From: JBDNBY01 sp039767595
Lineage (GTDB): Bacteria; Pseudomonadota; Alphaproteobacteria; Rhodobacterales; Rhodobacteraceae
Reading direction: 5' to 3'
NCBI GenBank assembly: GCA_039767595.1
Contig: JBDNBY010000080.1
Coordinates: 1-58,134, forward strand
DNA length: 58,134 nt
The notes beneath the pieces were generated by a model. That model was not told the origin of the DNA, did not search any database, and saw nothing but the letters and a program-made list of their open reading frames with translations. The translations under genes and the position numbers were made by a program. Below are positions 18,429-25,780 of the stretch, piece by piece. The stretch's first letter is position 1. Each line of letters begins with the position of its first letter.

Positions 18429-19715
18429 ATGACTGATACAAACGCTTTTTTCACGCAATCCCTTGCAAGTCGTGACCCAGAATTGTTCGGATCAATCCAA
18501 TCTGAATTGGGCCGCCAGCGCGATGAAATCGAGCTGATCGCTTCGGAAAATATTGTCTCTGCCGCCGTTATGGAAGCCCAAGGCAGCGTGATGACCAACA
18601 AATACGCCGAAGGCTATCCAGGCCGCCGCTATTATGGGGGCTGCCAATATGTCGATATCGCAGAGAACCTCGCGATTGCGCGCGCCAAAGAGCTGTTTAG
18701 CTGCGAATTTGCCAATGTTCAGCCGAACTCAGGATCGCAGGCCAACCAAGGCGTGTTCCAAGCGCTTGTCAAACCCGGTGAGACGATTTTGGGCATGAGC
18801 CTTGATGCCGGCGGTCACTTGACCCACGGCGCGGCACCAAACCAATCGGGTAAGTGGTTCAACGCCGTGCAATACGGTGTGCGCAAACAAGATAACTTGA
18901 TCGATTATGATCAAATGCGGGAATTGGCTCTTGAGCATAAACCCAAGCTGATCATTGCCGGCGGATCGGCGATACCCCGCGTCATTGATTTTGCCAAAAT
19001 TCGCGAAATTGCGGATGAAGTGGGCGCCTATGTGCTGGCTGATGTGGCGCATTTTGCTGGATTGATTGCGGCGGGTGAATACCCATCCCCCTTCCCACAT
19101 TGCCATGTGGCCACCACAACGACGCATAAAACATTGCGCGGCCCACGCGGCGGGATGATCTTGACCAACGATGGCGATTTGGCGAAAAAGTTTAATTCGG
19201 CCATTTTCCCAGGCATTCAAGGTGGCCCCTTGATGCATGTGATCGCGGCAAAAGCCGTGGCCTTTGGCGAGGCGCTCCAGCCTGAGTTTAAAACATACAT
19301 TCAGCAAGTGATCAAAAATGCCCAAGCCTTGTCAGATCAGCTGATCAAAGGTGGATTGGATACGGTCACGCATGGCACAGATACGCATGTGTTGCTCGTT
19401 GATTTGCGCCCCAAAGGCGTAAAAGGCAATGCAACGGAAAAAGCCCTCGAGCGCGCGCATATCACATGTAATAAAAATGGTGTGCCCTTTGATCCAGAAA
19501 AACCAATGGTCACATCGGGTATCCGCCTAGGGTCACCTGCTGGCACAACCCGCGGGTTTGGTGAGGCCGAGTTCCGCCAGATCGCAGATTGGATCATCGA
19601 AGTTGTCGATGGTTTGGCCACAAATGGCGAGGACGGCAACGCCGCTGTTGAAGCCAAGGTGAAGGCAGAAGTCGAAGCCATGTGTGCCAAGTTCTCGATG
19701 TATCCAAACCTCTAG
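18429..19715 (+). CDS. glyA: Serine hydroxymethyltransferase
   Basis: 428 residues. It interconverts serine plus tetrahydrofolate with glycine plus methylene-tetrahydrofolate using PLP. 'ASENIVSAAVMEAQGS' near the N-terminus, 'YAEGYPGRRYYGGCQ', and the PLP-Lys segment 'TTTTHKTLRGPRGG' (about residue 230) are all family signatures. It is monocistronic with its own terminator. Besides its housekeeping role it would handle C1 units and glycine released from glycine betaine/sarcosine breakdown, to which the carnitine operon leads. Confidence 0.96.
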   Translation: MTDTNAFFTQSLASRDPELFGSIQSELGRQRDEIELIASENIVSAAVMEAQGSVMTNKYAEGYPGRRYYGGCQYVDIAENLAIARAKELFSCEFANVQPNSGSQANQGVFQALVKPGETILGMSLDAGGHLTHGAAPNQSGKWFNAVQYGVRKQDNLIDYDQMRELALEHKPKLIIAGGSAIPRVIDFAKIREIADEVGAYVLADVAHFAGLIAAGEYPSPFPHCHVATTTTHKTLRGPRGGMILTNDGDLAKKFNSAIFPGIQGGPLMHVIAAKAVAFGEALQPEFKTYIQQVIKNAQALSDQLIKGGLDTVTHGTDTHVLLVDLRPKGVKGNATEKALERAHITCNKNGVPFDPEKPMVTSGIRLGSPAGTTRGFGEAEFRQIADWIIEVVDGLATNGEDGNAAVEAKVKAEVEAMCAKFSMYPNL

Positions 19716-19766
19716 GCATTTGGCTGGTGCTGCGCCAGTGAGTATATGAAAAACAAAGTTGATCAG

Positions 19767-19798
19767 GGGCGTTCCATTGCGAATGCCCTTTTTCTTTT
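19767..19798 (+). terminator. Rho-independent terminator of glyA
   Basis: Stem GGGCGTTC / GAATGCCC (one G-T pair), loop CATTGC, followed by TTTTTCTTTT. Confidence 0.8.
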
Positions 19799-19826
19799 GT
19801 AGCTGTTGGAAAATGGCGGAGGCAAC

Positions 19827-20582
19827 ATGTTACATTATTATGAATACGGCGCGGAGCATGGCGGGCGGCCTATTGTCATTGTTCATGGGCTGTTTGGCTC
19901 CGGGAAAAATTGGGGCACCGTGGCCAAGGCCCTGAGCGTCACGCGGCATGTCATCTGTGTGGATCAGCGGAACCATGGGCATAGCCCGTGGCATGATGTG
20001 CATGATTACCCAAGCATGGCACAAGATATCGCGGAGGTCATTGATCACTTTGGGGGGTGTGCAGACCTTATCGGGCACTCCATGGGCGGCAAAGCGGCCA
20101 TGTACCTTGCGCTGAGCATGCCGCAGCGGGTTGGCACCCTTTTGGTCGCGGATATCGCGCCTGTGGCTTATGGCCATTCGCAAAGCCAACATATTGAGGC
20201 AATGCGCCAAGTGCCCGCAGAGGCGCTGGCAAAGCGCAGCACAGCCATCGCGGCATTATTAGAAGCGACCCAAGATCGGAATTTGGCAGCGTTTTTTGGG
20301 CAATCCATTGATGTGGCACAGGGGCGTTGGCTGTTGAATTTAGATGTTCTGGAGACGGAGATGCCAAAAGTCTTGGAGTTTCCACAAGTGAGGGGCCACT
20401 TTGAGGGGCGCACGCTCTTTCTATCGGGGGGGCTGTCGGATTATGTTTTGCCGGACCATCGCCCACGTATCAAAGAGCTCTTTGCGCAGGCACAATTTGC
20501 TAAGCTAAGCGGTGCGGGTCATTGGCTTCATGCAGAAAAGCCTGCAGCATTCATCGCAACGGCGCAAAATTTCCTCAATTAA
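19827..20582 (+). CDS. Alpha/beta hydrolase
   Basis: 251 residues from the ATG at 19827 (GGAGG 5 nt upstream). An alpha/beta-hydrolase fold: oxyanion 'VIVHGLFGSGKNWG', nucleophile elbow 'LIGHSMGGKAAM' with Ser near 92, and the C-terminal 'GAGHWLHAEKPAAF' with the catalytic His; it resembles the YbfF-type esterases. Substrate unknown. Its stop TAA overlaps the stop of the convergent alcohol dehydrogenase gene in a shared TTAA. Confidence 0.85.
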   Translation: MLHYYEYGAEHGGRPIVIVHGLFGSGKNWGTVAKALSVTRHVICVDQRNHGHSPWHDVHDYPSMAQDIAEVIDHFGGCADLIGHSMGGKAAMYLALSMPQRVGTLLVADIAPVAYGHSQSQHIEAMRQVPAEALAKRSTAIAALLEATQDRNLAAFFGQSIDVAQGRWLLNLDVLETEMPKVLEFPQVRGHFEGRTLFLSGGLSDYVLPDHRPRIKELFAQAQFAKLSGAGHWLHAEKPAAFIATAQNFLN

Positions 20583-21622
20583 CTGGCAAAATCTGTGACA
20601 ACCGTGATGCCCGCGGGTTGCGCGCCATCCATTGCGGCCAAAGCGCCTGCGACCTCAGACAGGGCGATGCGCTGTGTGATGAGAGGTGCGAAATCCAACA
20701 CCCCTTGGGCCATCAGATTCAACAACGGGGCAAACCCTTGGGCCGATAGGCCGCGCATGCCCATAATCGTCAACTGCCGCGCATAAACGAGTTCAAGGAG
20801 CGGCAAAGGCACCGTTTCATGCGCCCCCGTTGGCATTCCGATTTGCACATAACGCCCCATTTTACGCAAGCTGCGCAGACCGAGCTCATAGCTTGATGTG
20901 AGGCCAACGGCCTCGATCGCGACATGCGCCCCGCCCCCTGTGATATCATAGAGGGTTGGGAGAATATCCTGCGTTGGGTCGAGGGCATGATCCGCCCCTT
21001 GGCTCAGCGCCAAGGCGCGGGCCTGAGGAGAGGGATCGACGGCAATTACATGAGCGCCCAGTGCCTTGGCAATCATTAGGGCCGATAGTCCAGCGCCGCC
21101 AACACCGAAGATCGTGACCCACTCCCCTGCGCGCAGCTGCGCCCGATCGGACACGGCGCGCCAAGCCGTCGTGACACGGCAGCCCATCGCCGCCGCAACG
21201 TCAAAAGAAATCGCATCGGGCAGAGGCACGACATTGGCGTGTGCATGCGGGATCGCAAGATATTGCGCGAATGCGCCCCACATCGTGAATCCAATGACGT
21301 CTTGCGTGGCGCAGGTCGTTGGCTCGCCTGTCTTGCACTGTGAACACGTGCCGCAACTAAGGATAAAGGGCGCGGTCACCCGCTGGCCCATCTGCAGGCC
21401 CGTCACCTGCGGCCCAATTTGTGTGATGACGCCTGAGAATTCGTGCCCCATCACATGCGGCAACATCACATCAGGGTCGACCCCGCGCCATGCATGATGA
21501 TCCGAGCGGCACACACCGCAGGCGGCCAGTTTGACGATGATCCCATCGGCTGGACAGGTGGGATCAGGCACCTCTTCCATCATAGGCGGCGTGCCGAACT
21601 GGCGCAACACACTGGCCCGCAT
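20579..21622 (-). CDS. Zinc-dependent alcohol dehydrogenase family protein
   Basis: 347 residues, medium-chain dehydrogenase/reductase. Catalytic-zinc ligands in 'CGVCRSDHHAW' and 'GHEFSGVI', structural-zinc cysteines in 'CGTCSQCKTGEPTTC', and the nucleotide-binding 'VTIFGVGGAGLSALMIA'. Last gene of the leftward carnitine operon, its ATG overlapping the previous stop (TAATG). A role in oxidising an alcohol or aldehyde made by the pathway, for example a C4 hydroxy-acid or formaldehyde derivative, is only inferred from position. Confidence 0.85.
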   Translation of the reverse strand: MRASVLRQFGTPPMMEEVPDPTCPADGIIVKLAACGVCRSDHHAWRGVDPDVMLPHVMGHEFSGVITQIGPQVTGLQMGQRVTAPFILSCGTCSQCKTGEPTTCATQDVIGFTMWGAFAQYLAIPHAHANVVPLPDAISFDVAAAMGCRVTTAWRAVSDRAQLRAGEWVTIFGVGGAGLSALMIAKALGAHVIAVDPSPQARALALSQGADHALDPTQDILPTLYDITGGGAHVAIEAVGLTSSYELGLRSLRKMGRYVQIGMPTGAHETVPLPLLELVYARQLTIMGMRGLSAQGFAPLLNLMAQGVLDFAPLITQRIALSEVAGALAAMDGAQPAGITVVTDFAS

Positions 21623-23037
21623 TAGCGTTGCCCAACAGCGCGCCCTGCCCCGTCAGGCAGGGGCAGCTCGGCGTGACGCGCCGCCCATTGTGCGATGTTT
21701 TCGGCCACGCTGGCCTGAGGCAGCGACGTTTTCCGCGTGCTCATATCAATATGCAACATCAAGCTTTCGACAGTTGCGCTCAGCGTACCATCTGCTTTGT
21801 GAATAACATGGAATAAGTGCAGCTTTTTGCCCTCACCGCTGAGCAGCTGGGTCGTTACGCTGACCCGCTCGCCAATATGCAATTCATCCAAATAGCGAAT
21901 ATGATTTTCAACTGTGAAATAGGAATAGCCCGCCGCGACATAATCTAAGTCTGCGCCGATCATCTCCATAAAGCGGTCGTTCGCTTGGCCGCCAAGCTCG
22001 GCATAATGCGCCTCGTTCATATGGCCGTTATAGTCCACCCAAGAGGGCGGGATCACTCGGTCCACGGTGACGGGGAGCGCGGCGCTTTGCGCCATGGGCA
22101 ACTGGGCCTCGTGGGCGGCGATCACGGCGCCGGCGCCATGGTTGTTTTTACGCAAAATGCGCATCATACCGACGAGATTATCATCGCGCTGACGCTCTAA
22201 TTCGCGGATGGAATATTGGCCTGATTGGGCATCCGATTGCCCTGCGATGAGATCAACCAACTCATCCGTAAACTCTGGCACATCCATCAGCTTTGTCCAC
22301 GGCCATGACAAGGCGGGGCCAAATTGCTCCATGAAATGTTTCATGCCAACCTCGCCGCCCGCAATGCGATAGGTTTCAAATAGCCCCATCTGTGCCCAGC
22401 GAAGGCCAAATCCCATTCGGATCGCTTCGTCGATTTCCTCTGTGGTGGCAATGCCGTCCTTGACCAACCAGAGGCTCTCTCGCCAGACAGCTTCGAGGAG
22501 GCGATCGGCGATATGCGCGTCGATTTCCTTGCGCACATGCAGCGGATACATGCCAACGCCGCGCAGGATCGCTGAGGCACGTTTGCACATGCCAGCATCG
22601 CCCACCAGCTCGATCAGCGGCAACAGATAGACGGGATTAAACGGATGGGCGACGATCACTCGCGCGCCCTGCTGCGTCAGCTCTGAGGGCCGAAATCCTG
22701 AGGTGGACGAGGCAATCACCGCGTCACTTGGGGCCAGCTGTGTGATCTGCGCATGAACAGTGTGTTTGATCTCAAGTCGCTCTGGAACGCTTTCTTGAAC
22801 CCAAGCCGCGCCATCCAGAGCGGCGGCCAAATCGGTATGAAAGCTGAGCCTTCCCTCATCCGGCATCGCTCTATCGTAGAGCGCCGGTAACGCGCGCCGC
22901 GCATTTCCCAGCACTTCGCCAATTTTCCGCTCTGCCTCTGGGTCGGGATCAAAGACCGCGACATCCCATCCATTGAGCAAAAACCGAGCGGCCCAGCCGC
23001 CCCCAATCACGCCGCCGCCAACTATAGTTGCTTTCAT
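21622..23037 (-). CDS. lcdH: L-carnitine dehydrogenase fused to a betainyl-CoA-thioesterase-like domain
   Basis: 471 residues from the ATG at 23037 (AAGGA 9 nt upstream; another ATG two codons earlier sits only 3 nt from it). Residues 1-310 are a 3-hydroxyacyl-CoA-dehydrogenase-type fold with 'ATIVGGGVIGGGWAARF', 'VQESVPERLEIKH', 'ASSTSGFRPSEL' and 'VIVAHPFNPVYLLPLIELV'. Residues about 325-455 are a hotdog thioesterase with 'VDYNGHMNEAHYAE'. Known homologues oxidise L-carnitine to 3-dehydrocarnitine with NAD; the hotdog part corresponds to the CdhB-type enzyme releasing glycine betaine from betainyl-CoA. The fusion is known in other alphaproteobacteria. Follows the HD gene directly. Confidence 0.9.
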   Translation of the reverse strand: MKATIVGGGVIGGGWAARFLLNGWDVAVFDPDPEAERKIGEVLGNARRALPALYDRAMPDEGRLSFHTDLAAALDGAAWVQESVPERLEIKHTVHAQITQLAPSDAVIASSTSGFRPSELTQQGARVIVAHPFNPVYLLPLIELVGDAGMCKRASAILRGVGMYPLHVRKEIDAHIADRLLEAVWRESLWLVKDGIATTEEIDEAIRMGFGLRWAQMGLFETYRIAGGEVGMKHFMEQFGPALSWPWTKLMDVPEFTDELVDLIAGQSDAQSGQYSIRELERQRDDNLVGMMRILRKNNHGAGAVIAAHEAQLPMAQSAALPVTVDRVIPPSWVDYNGHMNEAHYAELGGQANDRFMEMIGADLDYVAAGYSYFTVENHIRYLDELHIGERVSVTTQLLSGEGKKLHLFHVIHKADGTLSATVESLMLHIDMSTRKTSLPQASVAENIAQWAARHAELPLPDGAGRAVGQR

Positions 23038-23043
23038 CTGCAT

Positions 23044-23667
23044 TTATCCTTTTGAACGCGAGGCGGCCACGGCCTCGTTTTTGAGGGGGATCCGCGTGCC
23101 CACTTGTGTCACGTTGGGATCGTGCGCTTTGCGGGCAAAGACGTCTCGGACCATATCGGCGAAAAAGGCCAATGGCTTTGAGGGATACTCTGGGTCAAAG
23201 CTGGCTTGGTCCCAAAATTCGCAAAAATCGGCGCAATCTTGGTAATAGGGATGCTCGCGGTAAGCATCGCGCGCATGCGGGTCGCTGCCAACGTGATGCG
23301 CATAATACAGCCGTTGAAATAGCCCATGCTTTTCCACCACCCATGCGCATTGCTCGCGCACGAAGGGGCGCAATATCGCCGCCGCATATTCATCATGGTT
23401 ATAGGGCGCGTAGATATCGCCGATGTCATGCAACAGCGCCGAGACGATCCAATCTTGATCCGCCCCATCATTATAGGCACGCGTCGCCGATTGAATAGAA
23501 TGCCCGAGCCGTGTGACCTGATAGCCAGAGAGTGAGGCATCCAAATCCTCCATTGCGCTGAGCAGTCGATCGGCGGTGCCCGCCGCATATTCGCGCTCAT
23601 GCACGTCCAAAAAGGCGTAATCCTCGGCGTCGCCGTCTTTCATTTGTGTGAACTTGACTTGATCCAT
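23044..23667 (-). CDS. HD-domain protein, possible diiron oxygenase or phosphohydrolase
   Basis: 207 residues from the ATG at 23667 (GAGAG upstream); the frame extends nine codons further. HD-fold residues: H56 in 'RLGHSIQSA', H80-D81 in 'ALLHDIGD', H91 in 'YNHDEYAA', H114 in 'VVEKHGLFQ' and D153 in 'EFWDQASFD'. This H-HD-H-H-D order is the one used by PhnZ/TmpB and MIOX mixed-valent diiron oxygenases; simple HD phosphohydrolases need only H-HD-D. The Tyr and Glu of the PhnZ lid region are not matched exactly. It sits between carnitine-pathway genes, so a quaternary ammonium substrate is conceivable but unproven. Confidence 0.75.
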   Translation of the reverse strand: MDQVKFTQMKDGDAEDYAFLDVHEREYAAGTADRLLSAMEDLDASLSGYQVTRLGHSIQSATRAYNDGADQDWIVSALLHDIGDIYAPYNHDEYAAAILRPFVREQCAWVVEKHGLFQRLYYAHHVGSDPHARDAYREHPYYQDCADFCEFWDQASFDPEYPSKPLAFFADMVRDVFARKAHDPNVTQVGTRIPLKNEAVAASRSKG

Positions 23668-23681
23668 GACACTCTCTTCTT

Positions 23682-24095
23682 TTATTCCATGCACAATATC
23701 GGCATTGCGCCATTTTCAACGACTTTGTGACATCCCAAATATGGGGTTTGCGGCGCGCACTGGCCTGCTGATACTTCGCTGTCTGCCTCTTTTGGGGCGA
23801 GGCAGATTCTATCACAGTCCGCGGAGGAGGTGCAGCTTGCGCCTGCATCCTTTGTCTCAAAGACACAGACCGCGCGCATGAACGCGCCGCTCATGCTCGG
23901 CTTGCCACCTGTGTCACGGCACGCGGCGTGCGCGGCTTCGATCTCTTGGATCGACGGGCCAGACGAGGTCTGAGCCGTGACCACAGGGGCGGGAGTGACC
24001 GTTGCGTTTGCCGCATCGTCCCCCTGCGGTGCGGCCTCTTTGCATCCGCTGACCAATAGGGTCGCGATGATAAGTTTAAACAGAGCGCGGCGCAC
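23682..24095 (-). CDS. Small cysteine-rich lipoprotein, unknown function
   Basis: 137 residues from a GTG start that lies inside the 3' end of the upstream gene (20-nt overlap), with only a weak GGGA site, so translation is probably coupled. A lipoprotein signal 'LIIATLLVSGC' places the lipid-bearing Cys at 18. After an Ala/Thr/Pro linker come eight further cysteines, enough for four disulfides. Found between the beta-keto-acid cleavage enzyme and the HD protein. No family recognised; a periplasmic binding or structural role is only a guess. Confidence 0.7.
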   Translation of the reverse strand: MRRALFKLIIATLLVSGCKEAAPQGDDAANATVTPAPVVTAQTSSGPSIQEIEAAHAACRDTGGKPSMSGAFMRAVCVFETKDAGASCTSSADCDRICLAPKEADSEVSAGQCAPQTPYLGCHKVVENGAMPILCME

Positions 24096-24993
24096 GTTTT
24101 TGCAATCCCAATTTTTCGCGCACCTCAGCTGGCCCGATCACTTTGGCGCCCAAATTTTCAATGATGGTCACGCTGCGCTCAACCAACTGGGCGTTTGTTG
24201 CCAAAACGCCTTTATCTAAAAAGAGGTTATCTTCAAGGCCCACGCGCACATTGCCGCCGCCCAAAACGGCCGCCGCAACATATGGCATCTGATCACGGCC
24301 CAGACTAAAGGCCGACCAATGCCAATCCTGCGGGACATTATTGGCCATCGCCATAAAGGTATTGAGGTCATTGGGCGCCCCCCACGGCACCCCCATGCAC
24401 AGTTGAACCAAGGCAGGCGATGTTAAAATCCCCTCTTTGACCAATTGCGTCGCAAACCATAGGTGCCCTGTATCAAAGGCCTCGATCTCAGGTTTGACCC
24501 CGAGATCCGTCATCATCTGTCCCATCGTACGCAGCATACCTGGGAAGTTGGTCATGACATAGTCAGCCTCGGCAAAGTTCATGGTGCCGCAATCTAGTGT
24601 GCAGATTTCAGGCAGGCACTCCACAATATGCGCCATACGCTCCGTCGCGCCGATCATATCCGTGGCCGCCTCATTGACCGGAAAGGGGGCCTCCACCCCG
24701 CCAAACACGATATCGCCGCCCATACCAGCGGTGAGGTTCAAAACCACATCGACCTCAGCGTCGCGAATGCGATCGGTGACTTCGCGGTAATACTCTAATT
24801 TACGCGAGGGCGCCCCAGTTTCGGGATCGCGCACATGGCAATGCACAACGGCCGCCCCTGCTTTGGCGGCGTCAATGGCGCTATTGGCGATCTCCTTGGG
24901 GCTGCGCGGGACATGCGGGCTGCGATCTTGGGTGCCGCCCGAGCCGGTCACGGCACAGGTAACAAAAACTTCGCGGTTCATGTGTAATGGCAT
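24076..24993 (-). CDS. Beta-keto acid cleavage enzyme (DUF849), probable 3-dehydrocarnitine cleavage
   Basis: 305 residues from the ATG at 24993 (AAAGGA 7 nt upstream, 1 nt after the preceding stop); an upstream in-frame extension of 32 codons is unlikely. BKACE features: 'FVTCAVTGSG' start, the zinc ligands in 'VVHCHVRDPETG' and 'NLTAGMGGDIVF'. Family members condense a beta-keto acid with acetyl-CoA and split it. Beside carnitine dehydrogenase the expected reaction is dehydrocarnitine plus acetyl-CoA to betainyl-CoA plus acetoacetate (CdhC type). The acetoacetate would need activation by enzymes not seen here. Confidence 0.88.
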   Translation of the reverse strand: MPLHMNREVFVTCAVTGSGGTQDRSPHVPRSPKEIANSAIDAAKAGAAVVHCHVRDPETGAPSRKLEYYREVTDRIRDAEVDVVLNLTAGMGGDIVFGGVEAPFPVNEAATDMIGATERMAHIVECLPEICTLDCGTMNFAEADYVMTNFPGMLRTMGQMMTDLGVKPEIEAFDTGHLWFATQLVKEGILTSPALVQLCMGVPWGAPNDLNTFMAMANNVPQDWHWSAFSLGRDQMPYVAAAVLGGGNVRVGLEDNLFLDKGVLATNAQLVERSVTIIENLGAKVIGPAEVREKLGLQKRAPRSV

Positions 24994-24994
24994 C

Positions 24995-25780
24995 TTAGCG
25001 TCCTTTCCAAACAGGGTCGCGCTTGTCGGCAAAGGCCCGCGCCCCCTCGAGTTGATCTTCCGAACGATAGAGCCGCTCGACGGTTTCAAATTGTGATTTC
25101 GTGATTTTATTCATCGCATCTTGGAATTTCATATCTTCGGCCTCGCGCACGATTTCCTTGATCGCCGCCATCACCAATGGGGGGCCTGCTGCGATCTCAT
25201 CGGCCAGCGCGCGCGCGCGATCCAAGAGGTCCTCGGCAGGGTGGATTTGATTGATCATCCCCCAGCGCGCGGCCTCTTCGACATCGAGCCACCGGCCCGT
25301 CATCAACAGCTCCATCGCGATGTGATAAGGGATCCGTTTGGGCAACTTCACCGAGGCCGCATCCGCCACCGTACCCGATCGGATCTCGGGCAAGGCAAAG
25401 GTGGCATGACGCGCCGCCAGAATGATATCGCATGACAGGGCCAGCTCGAGGCCCCCGCCACAGCAAATGCCGTTGACGGCGCAGATCACTGGCTTGTTCA
25501 AACCGCGCAGCTCTTGCAAGCCGCCAAATCCGCCCACGCCGTAATCTCCATCCACCGCATCCCCCTCAGCCGCGGCCTTAAGATCCCATCCGGGGCAGAA
25601 AAACTTCTCGCCCGCAGCTGTTAGAATCGCAACGCGCAGATCGGGATCATCGCGAAATTGAGTGAACACATCGCCCATGATCCGCGACGTCGCCAGATCA
25701 ATCGCATTGGCCTTGGGCCGGTCCAGCGTCACCTCTAAAACATGACCGCGCCGATGGGTCTTAATGGGGTTATCTGTCAT
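24995..25780 (-). CDS. Enoyl-CoA hydratase, CaiD/carnitinyl-CoA dehydratase-like
   Basis: 261 residues. Crotonase fold: oxyanion segment 'AGEKFFCPGWDLKAA', catalytic Glu residues in 'CCGGGLELALSCD' and 'LPEIRSGTVADA'. In this operon the likely step is hydration of crotonobetainyl-CoA to L-carnitinyl-CoA. The overall sequence looks CaiD-like but a general enoyl-CoA hydratase cannot be excluded. Overlaps the synthetase gene upstream by 4 nt (ATGA) and is 1 nt from the BKACE gene. Confidence 0.87.
   Translation of the reverse strand: MTDNPIKTHRRGHVLEVTLDRPKANAIDLATSRIMGDVFTQFRDDPDLRVAILTAAGEKFFCPGWDLKAAAEGDAVDGDYGVGGFGGLQELRGLNKPVICAVNGICCGGGLELALSCDIILAARHATFALPEIRSGTVADAASVKLPKRIPYHIAMELLMTGRWLDVEEAARWGMINQIHPAEDLLDRARALADEIAAGPPLVMAAIKEIVREAEDMKFQDAMNKITKSQFETVERLYRSEDQLEGARAFADKRDPVWKGR

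Noticed and set aside
24076..25089. Longer start for the BKACE gene at 25089
   Set aside because: The extension lies inside the hydratase gene and lacks a ribosome-binding site; the ATG at 24993 has AAAGGA and a normal N-terminus.
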